Source of the DNA: Ampelocalamus luodianensis
Lineage: Eukaryota; Streptophyta; Magnoliopsida; Poales; Poaceae
Assembly: GCA_036346255.1 (NCBI GenBank)
Contig: JAYEVH010000315.1
Location: 27,624-91,623 of the forward strand
Length of the DNA stretch: 64,000 bases
Direction of reading: 5' to 3'
Position 1 is the first letter of the stretch. Each line of letters opens with the position of its first letter. The translations under genes were made by a program, and so were the position numbers. The notes beneath the pieces were generated by a model. The model did no database searches, had not been told where the DNA came from, and was given only the letters and a program-made list of their open reading frames with translations. Of this stretch, positions 24,501 through 33,310 are shown piece by piece.

Positions 24501-27500
24501 CTCGGTAGGACTGCAGATGGTGCTAAGCGTCATGGTTGTTGCGGTTCTGCTCGTCACAGATGGCAAGCATCACCACCGCCACCTCTTGTTGCGCTTCGAT
24601 CTTCTAAAGTGGCATGCATGTCGAAAGATGACCCCATCTTCTTGTCATTGTCGATGGCACCGATGGACATAATCTTGTTGCTGTTAGCCTTTACCATGGC
24701 CAACGACTCGGCAACAGATCTTGTGGTCGGATCGGAAGCCATAGCCTTGGTAGCGTAAATTGTGGGAAGGGATTGACCGCTCGATACTAATTGTTATGAA
24801 CCTTAGTTCATTGGGTAAACATCGTAGAAAGGAGAAAACAATGATCATTAGAGGTAGAACTACACTTGAGGAGAGAGCGCATGGTAGGGAGGAAGGAACC
24901 GGACTAGGAGCAGGTGAAACTGCCCGGCTAGTTCTGCAGAACTCGGATTTACCAGATGGAACCGGGTTTTGAAAAACCGGTCGAAAAGTTTAAAAGTTGA
25001 ATTTGAATTTTTGACTTCGTAATGTCATTCCTTGGTTGGTTTAGACCTTTTTGTGCTAGATTACATATTGAAATATGTTCTTTTCACATGTTATCTCTTA
25101 GTTGGTTTGTTGGTGACAAGCAGTTCGAAACTAATTGCTTAGTGCTTCTTTGCCGTACATAGGATAAATTTCAATGGGTGGAACCCGAGTATTATCAACA
25201 AGTTTATAATTATTAGGTAGAACACGTCCATGAAACATACACTTGGGATCAATACAAAGCTTACCTAGCTCAATATGAAGGACTTGTACTCTATGATACC
25301 AATGAGTACATTGCACAACCTTCGCGTTTCTAATTAATATTCGCATTATTCCAAATTTTCAATGTTTACCGGTTTTTCCGGTTTTTCACGGTTTTTTCGC
25401 TATCGCCAGAATCGGTCCTTACATCACTACGTACTATTCTGAGTTCACATTTTGGATTATGAAATTTGCCCGGGAAATTTCCGAATTTCCAGAATCACCG
25501 ACACGCTCCTGCCCTCTCCGGTTTTGGTCCAGAGGTGTTTTTGAACCCTACTAGGGAGAATAGATTGGAATGTTGGGGAGAGGTACACTTGATTTAACTT
25601 ATTCATTGCTTGATCTCAATGATAATAGGCCTCCCTTTATATAGGGATAACACCTAACAATTCAATCTAACCTTTCCATCTAAAGATAAGATTACTTTCC
25701 ATCTAGATAAGATCCTATTCTATCTATAATTAAACTCTAACTTGATAGCTAAGTTATATGTTGCAGCCAGCCCTAGTATTGTGGCTGCATGTATGCTGCC
25801 ATGTACGCCTGTCTCACATGGGCCCTAATGGGCTGCCGGCCGGCCGTACTACCGTATGCACATGACAATATATTAAGTCATAAACAGGAGATCAATGACT
25901 ATATATATGAAATAACTAGGTGTATAAACCAGATCACACATGTCCAGCAAATTTAAGGATCAAGCGTTGGCAACACTAGAAAATGCTTGAGTTTACAATG
26001 CGAAAATTTGAATGTAAGTTAAAATTGCATACCAACCTTGAATGCAACATATTCATCTGTTTTGTTCACTAGATGGACTGAGCATGAACTTTGCTTCTTC
26101 ACCTCAACTGGCAACAAGAAAAAAAAAACACAGATATACTAATATATTCAAGATGGTCTAAAGTATGCATTCAGTGGGCTATATCACAATTAGAAAATGT
26201 GATCTAAGATAATAAGAAAAACCTAGTTCATATTGACTAACCTCTGAAGAGTAACATATTAACAAAACAACATAGGTCTGGCAGCTATAATGTTACATGT
26301 TGTAAGAATATTCACTGCAACAGTGTTGAATTGACAAATACAGATATATGGATTTTGCCATCCTTAAATCTTTGAACAGGAAGGTAATATTCTGTAATTA
26401 AATAAACTGTTTCACAAAGCAGATAGTAGTAATTCATTCACATTTCCCAAGGGTAAACCAATGCTACTTGAGGACATCTTTTTACGTTACAAGTTGTCTA
26501 AGACCTCAACACGACCAAAAATGTACAATCCAGTTCTATTTCATTGTCAATCGACTCCCTTTAATCACTTGTATGTTGCCTCTGTGGTTATCTAACATGT
26601 ATTATCACAATTTAGCTTGAACCAAAAGTCCATTTATTCTATTTCTGCATCATGGGCTGTACCTAAACCCTTTTATACTGTTAAGTTTGTTTCACAGGTT
26701 TCTCCTTTCCAAATGTGAGGCTTCTAATTTTTTTTCGTTAGTTGAGTTCATTTCAATCACATTCATAACTATGTATACAAGACAAACTGCCACCAGCCCT
26801 AACCACCTTAGTGACACAGGAAATCCAAATAGAAAATGCACAGTTTGGTACCGAATCTCACCCTTGAATCATACATGCAACAAATCAATTTGGATAAAGG
26901 ATCTGATAGTCCCAAGTCTTGTACACAGGTACGAATACAAGTTATACGGCCATAAGTACTACCAAAGCATTGGTTTGCATCTCTAAATTGCAAACTAATG
27001 CTAGAACTCAAATTGGTGTCATTGGTATTGTTTTACAACAAAAGGTAAAACAAAATGTTGTGAAGGCCGAAAGGGTGGATAGGGATGCTGGCCAACGAGA
27101 GGGAACATGCTCTCGGGATAAAACCCTAGTGCATGCAGACGGTCAAGAAAGACTTGTGGTGACATAGCAGAAAGGGTTGCATTGGCGTCAAAGGAAACAT
27201 CAAGTGAATGGAACAAGTTCGCGCAAGAAGCTAAGAGAAGGAAAGCCCACGACACAAGGGAAACCGAGAGAGACTTGGCCATGCATGGGAAGAATGCCGA
27301 GAACATGGCACGTGGGTTGGTTCAGTTTGGATCCAATTCGGACAACCAATTGGTGTTTAATATTTTTTCCGAAATTAGAGTAGCTTAACTTTACAATTAA
27401 AGTAAGAGTTTGCAATAGGATCTGGTTTTCGATTACTGTTCATGCAGCTGTTCACCAACTCGGATACTGTTCATCCTGCTTGCGTGGGAGGCTATATAAA

Positions 27501-29317
27501 CCCCCCATGACTGCACCACGTAGGTGAACAAGTTATGGTTTAGATAATAAAAATCATAAAAGCCGTTTTGGCGCATATCGTGTGTTCTTGAGTTAATGTG
27601 TCCTTGAGAGGTACTACGAGGAAGGGCTAGAGAGAGGAGGAATCAAGAGGAAGTTCTCATCTGGTGTTTCAGCTTAGGCACAAAGCAAGGACACCTTGTT
27701 CTTGACTACAACCAAGAAGATTCATCTACTACTCTTTCTTTACAATTCGACCAAATCAGATCGGTTTATGAAGTTATTCTCTATTGTTTCTAATCCTCAC
27801 GGTTTAGCACAACTAGAGATTGAAGATTTGCTATATAGGTTTCGGACTATTCACCCACGTGGTACTGTTCATACATGTGGTTACTGTTCACCCAAAGTAA
27901 AGAGAAGAATACGACGAGCTACTGATCTTCGAGTGTACCGTGAAAGATTGGGCCAACAATCGGAATTCATCTAATCAGCTAGTTGGATCCTTATCAACAA
28001 GGCAATTCGTCCCCATTCAACAAAACCACCATCATTTCTTGTCATGAACGCGGAAGGCATTTACAAAGATCATCTAGCAAGATCTAACACCATCACCAAT
28101 ACGCCCTGCTTGGTATAAATACGGAAATAAACTAGCTTGGCCTGCATGTAGTTACTGGTCCCCAGTGCCCAACTAAATGCAGTGCGATTGAACACAGGTC
28201 AAGTAGGTTTCCTCCTAACCTCATTCATCGCGTACAACTACATCGTCCTGTTTCACCACCTCCCTATTCAGAAGTCTAACGCACACACCAAACCTATTCA
28301 GCAACAATTGCACCACACCATGTTCTTATATTCTTTTTGTCTCGTCAAAAGGAAGTGGTGAACAAACAAGCAAGGAATCTAGAAAGCCAGCATTGCAGCC
28401 AATTCACCAAATGCACAACATATGTGGCAAGCAGATCCGTCACATGCCCGTGCTGGCCGTGCACCAAACTTGAGAACCACTCACGCTACATGAACTACCT
28501 CTTCACAGATCACAACCAACCACCACCACTACCGCAGTACCACCACCAGAAAGACAAAGGACTCAACCTCCTAAAGTGACGACTTTATTAGGAAAATACA
28601 AACTCGACAAGACAAATCCAAACTGTATGTATCATGTTACAAAAATGTTAATGGTCACAGTAATTCCCTAAAATTTGTTTGTATAAAACTAACATAATTG
28701 CTAGTGATTACCATTCTATCTGGAAGAATGAGGAAAAGAATGCAATATTTACTCAATTCGCGAGTACCAACTGATCCCCCGAAATTTCAGCAATCGTTAA
28801 CGTTACAAAAGGAGGTAACAGTACAGTTTAGTTTCAAAATTGCAAAACAAAATTTCAAAGAAGAAACTAACGGATACAACGTTGCATAACATGGTACAAG
28901 CAAACAATTTAAACTACATTCTGAAATCGATTTTAATCAAAGCCCGATTAAACCATACACGAACTCACCCGCTCCTCAAAATCCCAATTCAACCCATGCG
29001 GGAAAAAACAAACGAATTAAACGAATCAGCAAATTACACACCACTAGCTAATCAGCAACCCGCTCACGATCAGAGCACACCACACCGAGAGCAGAGCAGA
29101 GCAGAGCAAAACGATCGGCTAAGCAATCGGCGTGCCGCAACCGCAAGCGCGCGCGTCGCACCGATCCACCGAATTGCACACCACGGCGGACTCAATCCAT
29201 CACACAGTTGCAGAGGAGATCGGGAGGAGCGGCAAAGAGTTTGTTCGCATCGGGGTACGTACAGAGGAACTGGAGCTCGCGGGGGTGGATCTCGACGAGG
29301 CCGTCCTCGCTCCCCAT
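9586..29317 (-). CDS. VAP27: VAP27-type VAMP-associated protein, 8 exons, 360 aa
   Basis: ER-anchored MSP-domain protein. VAPs bind FFAT-motif partners and tether the ER to other membranes and, in plants, to the cytoskeleton. Coding exons, read downwards: 29263-29317, 26037-26107, 20341-20422, 19796-19911, 19199-19705, 18824-18886, 18643-18720, 9586-9696. All seven introns are GT-AG, phases agree, and the 1083-nt sum has no internal stop. Residues 6-125 form the MSP domain (LVEIHPRELQF, VKKQSSCSVHLVNKTDEYV, signature TTSPKRYCVRPNTG). Residues 151-262 are a repetitive linker, 278-330 a coiled coil, and 337-358 a C-terminal membrane anchor (GFPLLFVIYMAGVGVSLGYL). The start at 29317 matches the usual family N terminus; an in-frame ATG at 29389 would add 24 residues. 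The long linker resembles the VAP2-2 subtype. Introns 1, 2 and 7 are swollen by transposons. No disabling change was seen, so the gene is probably functional. Confidence 0.95.
9697..10554. other. start of VAP27 intron 7 left of the copia element; GC-rich repeat-like sequence
   Basis: Only short shadow ORFs. The sequence from about 9990 to 10230 and 10430 to 10550 is C-rich, and there is a TATA-like GCTATAAAAGCCC at about 10528-10540, only 15 bases before the copia insertion point. With the C-rich sequence right of the copia (15693-16290), this looks like an LTR or promoter split by the copia insertion. The family was not recognised. Confidence 0.4.
10555..10684 (+). repeat. copia 5' LTR
   Basis: 130 bp, TGTTAGAGATATATG to TTGCTATTCCTAACA. 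It differs from the right LTR at only a few positions, for example TGTACATTC against TGCATATTC and GGCCCATTGGCCCCC against GCGCATTGGCTCCC. High identity implies a fairly recent insertion despite broken ORFs. Confidence 0.95.
10685..10697 (+). other. primer binding site, initiator tRNA-Met
   Basis: TGGTATCAGAGCC abuts the LTR with no gap. It is the standard complement to the 3' end of plant initiator tRNA-Met used by most copia elements. Confidence 0.93.
11340..12280 (+). pseudogene. copia gag remnant
   Basis: The stretch between the leader and protease, where copia Gag should lie. Gag-like phrases occur in several frames, and a possible zinc-knuckle remnant (SCNKVGHIESC) is read near 12155-12190 in one frame. 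No frame is open long enough for a capsid protein. Assignment rests mainly on position. Confidence 0.6.
12278..12853 (+). pseudogene. copia protease region with lost catalytic Asp
   Basis: An open frame of 191 codons contains the copia protease motif as WILYSGASFHMT (about 12398-12430), where the family has WILDSGAS. The catalytic Asp is Tyr, so the protease would be inactive. The rest (SISVLTTDGT-like stretch, SVSGRGHL, then VPYIAYVP) fits a copia protease. The downstream part of the frame loses similarity, indicating a frameshift. Confidence 0.85.
12870..13628 (+). pseudogene. copia integrase, nearly intact frame
   Basis: A 252-codon open frame. The pre-integrase zinc-finger tail CQGCKLGKQIQLPYP is followed by the catalytic core: FDLVHSNVWGSAP, FIDDFSRYTWIYFM, FRADSAGEY, NGVAERKHRYLLETAR. 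The first catalytic residue is Asn (HSNVWG) where copia integrases have Asp (HSDVWG); the second Asp and the Glu are present. The frame ends early at 13626-13628 after VECVFLGYS, which normally reads on towards RT. Confidence 0.9.
13900..14800 (+). pseudogene. copia reverse transcriptase remnant
   Basis: Copia RT phrases appear in shifting frames: YKWVYKIK near 14150, a FAPVAHM-like stretch near 14262-14282, NTFLNGELREEVYM near 14352-14392, and the catalytic YVDDMIITGDDS at about 14579-14614. The YVDD box is intact, but frames change at least four times, so no full RT is encoded. Confidence 0.85.
14890..15425 (+). pseudogene. copia RNase H remnant
   Basis: The last 70 codons of a 208-codon open frame ending at 15424-15426 give the copia RNase H C terminus: EITWLRWLLEDFGV, LLSDSIGAISIARDPVKHEL, TKHIGVDASFMR. 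Upstream parts are in other frames. The same module, more decayed, is on the minus strand in the second copia at 46736-46939. Confidence 0.87.
15522..15651 (+). repeat. copia 3' LTR
   Basis: Matches the left LTR over its whole length. Its first base is G instead of T (GGTTAGAG), so the TG terminus is damaged. It is preceded by the purine tract and ends TTGCTATTCCTAACA. Confidence 0.93.
15652..15692 (+). repeat. 41-bp partial third LTR in tandem
   Basis: Immediately after the 3' LTR the first 41 bases of the LTR occur again (TGTTAGAGATATATG through CCCCATTGTTAT), then homology stops at TAATCAACC. This tandem LTR head is not part of a normal insertion. Confidence 0.9.
15693..17181. other. repeat-like sequence within VAP27 intron 7
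   Basis: 15693-16290 is C-rich on the plus strand with no conserved coding signal. 16300-16560 is rich in ACTATTCA/TTGTTCAC words typical of grass LTR leaders. 16560-17181 is AT-rich. Probably the right part of an unidentified LTR element split by the copia. No boundaries could be set. Confidence 0.4.
17182..18010. repeat. about 402-bp tandem duplication
   Basis: Unit 1 is about 17182-17584 and unit 2 about 17585-18010. Both start ACAGACAYAGAGCTCGCTCAA and end near TATTCGRATACGC. The units differ by roughly one base in fifteen to twenty. Unit 2 has an extra internal duplication of about 30 bp (AAGGTTGAGCAGTGGAAATG occurs twice near 17838 and 17868). Phrases such as CTTGGCTTAGTACA and GGTAAAGTTGGGCAACT...GCAGAGT resemble the LTR of the gypsy at 33311, so this is likely diverged LTR material. 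Confidence 0.82.
19244..19579 (-). repeat. coding repeat: eight 14-residue units in VAP27 linker
   Basis: Residues 151-262 divide into eight consecutive 14-residue (42-nt) units with no gaps. The best conserved core is KETPTV, as in LPEKETPTVLRDFP and LHLKETPTVSVDSH. The last units are more diverged. The units lie wholly inside exon 5, between the MSP domain and the coiled coil, and are likely a flexible or disordered spacer. Confidence 0.85.
21637..22098 (+). pseudogene. gypsy gag (capsid) of the innermost element
   Basis: A 153-codon frame carries a Ty3/gypsy capsid: PPRFHRLEFPKYEGKEDP, GWLQRCEQFFRGQ, VWLASYHLIGIAQQWYFQL, ASTIEEYQEKFLAI. The segment is well conserved, but the frame stops at 22096-22098 where the family continues to a zinc knuckle. 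A knuckle-like CYNCERNSPRHRC is read separately near 22378-22416. Confidence 0.85.
22517..22870 (+). pseudogene. gypsy aspartic protease of the innermost element
   Basis: An open frame encodes ALLDSESTHNFI near 22590-22625, where the family has DSGSTHNFI. The Gly after the catalytic Asp-Ser is Glu, probably inactivating. FDLVLGIQWLRMLGPILWDF follows, the normal end of a gypsy protease. After this the sequence runs into the rearranged repeat segment rather than RT. Confidence 0.82.
24908..25549. mobile_element. 642-bp insertion in the right LTR of the intron 2 element
   Basis: Comparison of the two LTRs shows an extra block in the right copy between AACCGGACTAG and GGGAGAATAGATTGG, flanked by ACTAG on both sides (24903-24907 and 25550-25554). 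It contains repeated GGTTTT/ACCGG words on either side of an AT-rich middle. Superfamily is uncertain; the right end (AGGGTTCAAAAACACC on the minus strand) resembles a hAT-type terminus. Confidence 0.6.
26108..29262. other. VAP27 intron 1 (3.2 kb) with retroelement-like debris
   Basis: Mostly AT-rich intron sequence. About 27020-27970 looks inserted. Short overlapping frames at 27177-27388 (SEWNKFAQEAKRRKAHDTRE and neighbours) resemble a gag or coiled-coil fragment. They are followed by GTTCATGC/ACTGTTCATCC words and a TATA-like GGCTATATAAACCCCCC at about 27489-27505, as in grass LTRs. I could not define LTR boundaries or a family. Confidence 0.45.
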
Positions 29318-29819
29318 CGCCGCCTCGCCTCCCCGACCGCCCGAGAGAGAGGTCGCAGCAACGCCGCCGCTACCGCTCCAACTACCCACTGGTGGGGCGC
29401 CTGGGAGGCGGCTCGAGGTCGGTGCAAGTAGCTGTGCCGCCGCCGAGCGCGCGCGCGTGTCGCTGTCGGGAGGGGAGAAAGGGAGAGGTGGGGAAGTGAA
29501 GGCGACGGACGGGGACGCCGCTCCGCCTCCAACAACTGCGCGACGGTTTCGGTTCGGCTGCCGAAAAGTAGCGGTGTGCTAGTGCCTAGTGATGCGCTTT
29601 CCGTGGGTACATCCTGGGGACGCAGAGCGGGAGGGATTTGGCGGGCCCCGCTGCTCAGGGACAGGGGCAGGTTGCGGGGTGCACAGACTGCGGGACAGGT
29701 GGTGCAAGACGGCCGGTAAGACACAATCCTATTTATGCACGGCTGTCTATTTAGCTTGTTACTTAGATGGATCGTGCCGTGTCGGTCTATGGGTTGAGGA
29801 TTCAAGCATATCATGATAG
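29318..29819 (-). promoter_or_regulatory. VAP27 5' UTR and promoter region
   Basis: The 280 bases upstream of the start codon (29318-29600) are strongly GC-rich, with purine/pyrimidine tracts typical of grass 5' UTRs. No TATA box is obvious. Overlapping ORFs on both strands here are composition artefacts. Transcription is inferred to start somewhere in 29400-29600 on the minus strand. Confidence 0.45.
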
Positions 29820-29821
29820 TC

Positions 29822-30124
29822 TCACAGGCTATGTCAGGCTGGCCCAGGCACAGTTAGCCTATTGAGCCGGTGTCGGCCTATTTTGGCTATTTGGCACGAA
29901 ATTTTGAAGAAAATATAAAAAAATCCTAGAAAATAAATAATATTAAAAATACAAAATAAATTTATATATACTTATAAAATGAATTATATAAAATTCAAAA
30001 ACTATAAAATAAAATCATATAAATATTTTTAAAAAATAAAAGTGGCCTAACAGGCTGGGCCATGCTTAGGCCATGTCGTGTTGGTCTAGTACTATTCGTG
30101 TCGTGCCAGGCCAGCCTGTTGGGT
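29822..30124. repeat. AT-rich repeat with GC-rich inverted ends
   Basis: The left end contains CAGGCTGGCCCAGGCAC (about 29839-29855). The right end contains its approximate complement, GTGCCAGGCCAGCCTG (about 30104-30119). The 200-base middle is A/T-rich (AAATAAATAATATTAAAAATAC). GGCCTATT/GGCCTAAC/GGCCATG words cluster at both ends. It looks like a foldback or MITE-type unit; no target duplication was identified. Confidence 0.45.
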
Positions 30125-30216
30125 CGAGATTTTTTGAAACGCTGTCCAAATTTCTAGATGTGTTTTTTTGGTAGTTTATATGTGTTAAAAGCACTACATA
30201 TAAATACTGGAACACA

Positions 30217-30361
30217 TAGGAACTGAGCCTAGCTCAGTTGGTAGGAAGTGTGGGTGTACACCACCACCACCAAGGTTTAAGTCCTCTTCAACTCGAATTT
30301 GAGTGTCTATTCTTCTTCGTAATGAAAAAATTACCTAGTTCCTCCTAGGTATTCTCGTTTT
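30217..30361 (+). mobile_element. tRNA-derived SINE
   Basis: RNA polymerase III box A (TAGCTCAGTTGGTAGG, about 30230-30245) and box B (GGTTTAAGTCC, 30274-30284) are correctly spaced. The tail ends in a T-rich stretch (TTCTCGTTTT). It is flanked by a 17-bp target duplication with one mismatch, ATAAATACTGGAACACA at 30200-30216 and ATAAATACTAGAACACA at 30362-30378. The duplication and internal promoter establish a short retroposon rather than a tRNA gene. Body length about 145 bp. Confidence 0.9.
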
Positions 30362-30378
30362 ATAAATACTAGAACACA

Positions 30379-32018
30379 CAACTAAACACGTGAGGTTGTG
30401 AGGTTGAAGTGGTTAGTACGATCACCTCCCAACACCCCCTACCCTCGACTACCTCCAGAGGAGTTGGGTGGGTAATTGTTGTTTCCCGATCAGTGGGAGA
30501 GTTGAAGCGGATTAGCATGGCTCCACGAGAGAAAGGCAGTTGTTGGAAATGGACCTAGGGGAGGCGAGTGTGCAAAGCACGTTGGATGGTGAGAGAGGGG
30601 ATGTCAGACGTAGGACTGACAAAAGTGTAGGAAAAATGCGTTGCATGGGACATGTCCACCCGGGCATCAAAACTCCCTAAAGTTAAGATGAATCAGTCTA
30701 AATCGGACCAATTGGCATCATGAAAACCCCGTGGGGTCGGGCAGAGGGGGGGGGGGGCCGCTGGGTTTGGGGTGGTGGTGGAGGCGACGATGGGGAACAA
30801 GATGGAGCGATGTCTCGCGAGGGGGCGAGGGGGTGGGCGGAGCGAGGTGACGTGTGAACATCAGAGAAGCGGTAGAGGTATAAAACAAGGGTGGGTTGAG
30901 CCGGAGGAAGGGTATCGCACAAGGAGGAGACTTTTGGCCTTGTGCAGGGAAATTAATTTTGCCAAAATTTCGGTGATTTTGCCCCCGACCCTCCGAAATA
31001 TTTTCAATTCGTTAAAAAAAGCAAAAATATTTAAATTTGACAAATTACATCCTACATTTGAGAGTAGAAGTTGGAGAGGATGAATTTCTGGAAGCGAACG
31101 CCTGGTCGGGTGGCGTTGTGCTCCTGCTTGAGACCCACTAGGCCACTCATGCGCCGTGGGTGACTGCACGCCAGGCCAAGGTCTGCGAGTGCTCGCTCTG
31201 GAGTGCCCGGGGAAGCCGCCGACTTTCTGTGTGGGTGAGAGTGTTGGGTGGTGGAACGTGGTAGGGGGCGAGGGGGAGAGGGTCGCCTGTGTCACGAGAG
31301 GCGACATGGGGCTCCAACATCATTTTTCGAGATGATTTCAAATGAGATTGTTTGTTTAACCATACTTGCCCTTACTAAATGAAATGCTTCACGACTCAAC
31401 ACACACTCTCTCCCATTAACAATCATGGGTAGACATAGAGAAAGCGTAATAACACTTAGATTACAATATACTCCGACTAGAGGTGGATAACGAGTCAGCT
31501 CGGCTTGGCTCGGTCAAGCTCGTTAAGGAACAAAACTCGGCACCATCTCACAAGTTCAGAGGGCTGAGAAAGTAAAATACAAGTTCGGAGAGCTAAGTGG
31601 CAGAACCTCGCAAGTTCAATGAGCTAAAAAAGTAAATTATAAATTTATGGATCTAAGTAGCACAACCTCATAAGTTCAAAGAGCTACAACCTAATTTTCT
31701 CTTTAAAAACCTCATCTGGCAATTAAATACAACCCCGTCACTCATGTACTCTACCTTCTGCATCACTATTTTCTATTTATTTCTTTCCAAATAGCGCCAC
31801 CTGCCAACGTTGTTTTTGAACCCACCACTCCACTACCCCGTCACACCTAATCCTGGTTGTCATTTCCACCGCCGCGCTCTCGCCTCACCAGGACCACCAT
31901 CGCCCTCTAGCATCTCTATCCCTCGCGAGTCTATGGCTAAAATAGTGCTTTGTGAAATTGTAATAGTAAAAATAGCTCTCGTTCGTACGAATTTATAAAA
32001 AACGGCACCACGACAAGC
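30379..32018. other. intergenic, no gene recognised
   Basis: No conserved coding region. Contains a 13-14 base G run near 30747-30760, a GC-rich segment at about 31080-31320 with only shadow ORFs, and AT-rich sequence near 31480-31740 with three loosely repeated phrases (ACAAGTTCRRAGAGCTAA). Probably old transposon debris. Confidence 0.4.
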
Positions 32019-32229
32019 ATCTTCTGTGATCCTTGTACGCGGCAATCACATTCCACGATCCCCATGCACAACAGGAACATGCTTGCCTACGGTGTCTACA
32101 TGCGCATGTCATCCTACTGCAGACTATGAGTGCGGTAGGCGGTCTGCCGCGTACGAAGATCACGGAATGTGGCCTGACGCGTACAAGGATTGCGGAATGT
32201 GGCCTGCAGCGTGCGGGGACCACAGAAGG
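32019..32229. repeat. foldback with 30-bp tandem units
   Basis: On the right, units at 32149, 32179 and 32209 (30 bases apart; third one partial) begin GCGTACGAAGATCACGGAAT, GCGTACAAGGATTGCGGAAT and GCGTGCGGGGACCACAGAAG. The left arm near 32019-32041 is the inverted form (CTTCTGTGATCCTTGTACGC), so the region can fold back on itself. Confidence 0.7.
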
Positions 32230-32692
32230 TAACTTCAGCGGACTGGGAGAGTGGTATGGGACATGTATCGCCTGTCTAACTTATCGTCATGCTATTTTTA
32301 TTATTTTATTTTAAAAAGAGACTAAACGAGTCAACAACTATGTCCCTCACCTCCGTTGATGCCCTCCAAAAATTTAAATGTGGCTTCTTTATAGATAACA
32401 CAATTGAACTTCGTGCCTTGGAGTTGCCGTAAAAGGCATCAATCGACGTAACACCTTTTTTTTTCTGCTTAAAAGGGCACTAGATATGGATACAAGAATT
32501 TCTGCAAAAGCTTTTTGGAGAGGAGAAAAGCTTCACATACGATGTTTTTTTGTTACAAGGCCAGTACGACGTGATCTTGAGCAATCAGTGGGTCTCACTG
32601 CTACAGGTCCTAGCTGAGACATCGGAAGAGGATCGTACGAGGAGATCGTCTTACTTATAGCGGTCCTGTTTGGCGAGTACCGAACTAGTTTA

Positions 32693-33006
32693 GGCTGTTC
32701 CTAATGCTCTATTTTAATCAATATTTTAAGAGTGTTACGTAGGCAAAGTGCTGAGATGACTGTAGATTAAATGAGGTGAGAGATTGTTGCAGTATCTAAA
32801 TAAGAGACTGTTCTGGCTCGAAGTCATAAACAAGAAAATTAACTTCTTTCCATCTTGTACACACCATCTTCTTGAGATTCTACATCTAATTAATTAAAAG
32901 AACATAAAATACTACACTATAAAAAAATATGCATTAAGAAGATAGTATCTTAACACTCTTCATGCACTAAGAAACTGCACTAAGATACTGCGCATTGAGA
33001 GTAACC
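32693..33006. mobile_element. Tourist-like MITE candidate, 314 bp
   Basis: The left end GGCTGTTCCTAATGCTC is matched by the complement of the right end (GGTTACTCTCAATGCGC), an imperfect inverted repeat. TTA stands directly left and TAA directly right. PIF/Harbinger MITEs duplicate TTA/TAA, so the class is plausible, but the flanks are not strictly identical in one orientation. The interior is AT-rich and non-coding. Confidence 0.55.
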
Positions 33007-33310
33007 TAAGGCTAATAAACGTTCTAATATGTGTTCAAACACTGTGCACATGTAATGGATTGTTTGCGGACCACTGCATTTTTTTTGCATGCCTTTTCAT
33101 TAATAAAGAAGAGGATTTATATATGGCGCCACGGCTAAAAACAAAGAAAGAGGGAAATAAAATAAAAGGAAAGGGAAAACAAAACAAAACAAGAGAGCGA
33201 CTAAAATACACCGGTTTGGATTTACATGTTGATGGGCTTCTTGAATGTCAGCATCAAACCAAGACTGTGCTTCCTACAAGCACTTTTGCCGGATCACGGC
33301 CCTGCCCGTA

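Larger units (their letters stand above)
20475..25867 (-). mobile_element. non-autonomous LTR retrotransposon in VAP27 intron 2 (host of nested elements)
   Basis: The left LTR (20475-24084, split by the insertion at 20561-23739) and right LTR (24792-25867, split by an insertion at 24908-25549) share TGTYATGAAYCTTAGTTCA at one end and ATGCACATGACA at the other. The whole is flanked by a perfect ATATA duplication (20470-20474 and 25868-25872). The 707-bp interior (24085-24791) has no pol. A degenerate tRNA-Met primer-like site (TTAGTATCGAGC) next to the right LTR and a purine tract next to the left LTR, both on the minus strand, give minus orientation. A short minus-strand ORF at 24554-24742 may be a gag stub. 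It must rely on another element's proteins. Confidence 0.85.

Noticed and set aside
29132..29814. Plus-strand and alternative minus-strand ORFs over VAP27 exon 1
   Set aside because: These are other frames over the GC-rich exon and 5' UTR; only the frame giving LVEIHPRELQF joins correctly to downstream exons.
30230..30290. Possible tRNA gene
   Set aside because: It has A and B boxes but no folding acceptor stem, and a 17-bp target duplication flanks a longer unit, so it is a SINE.
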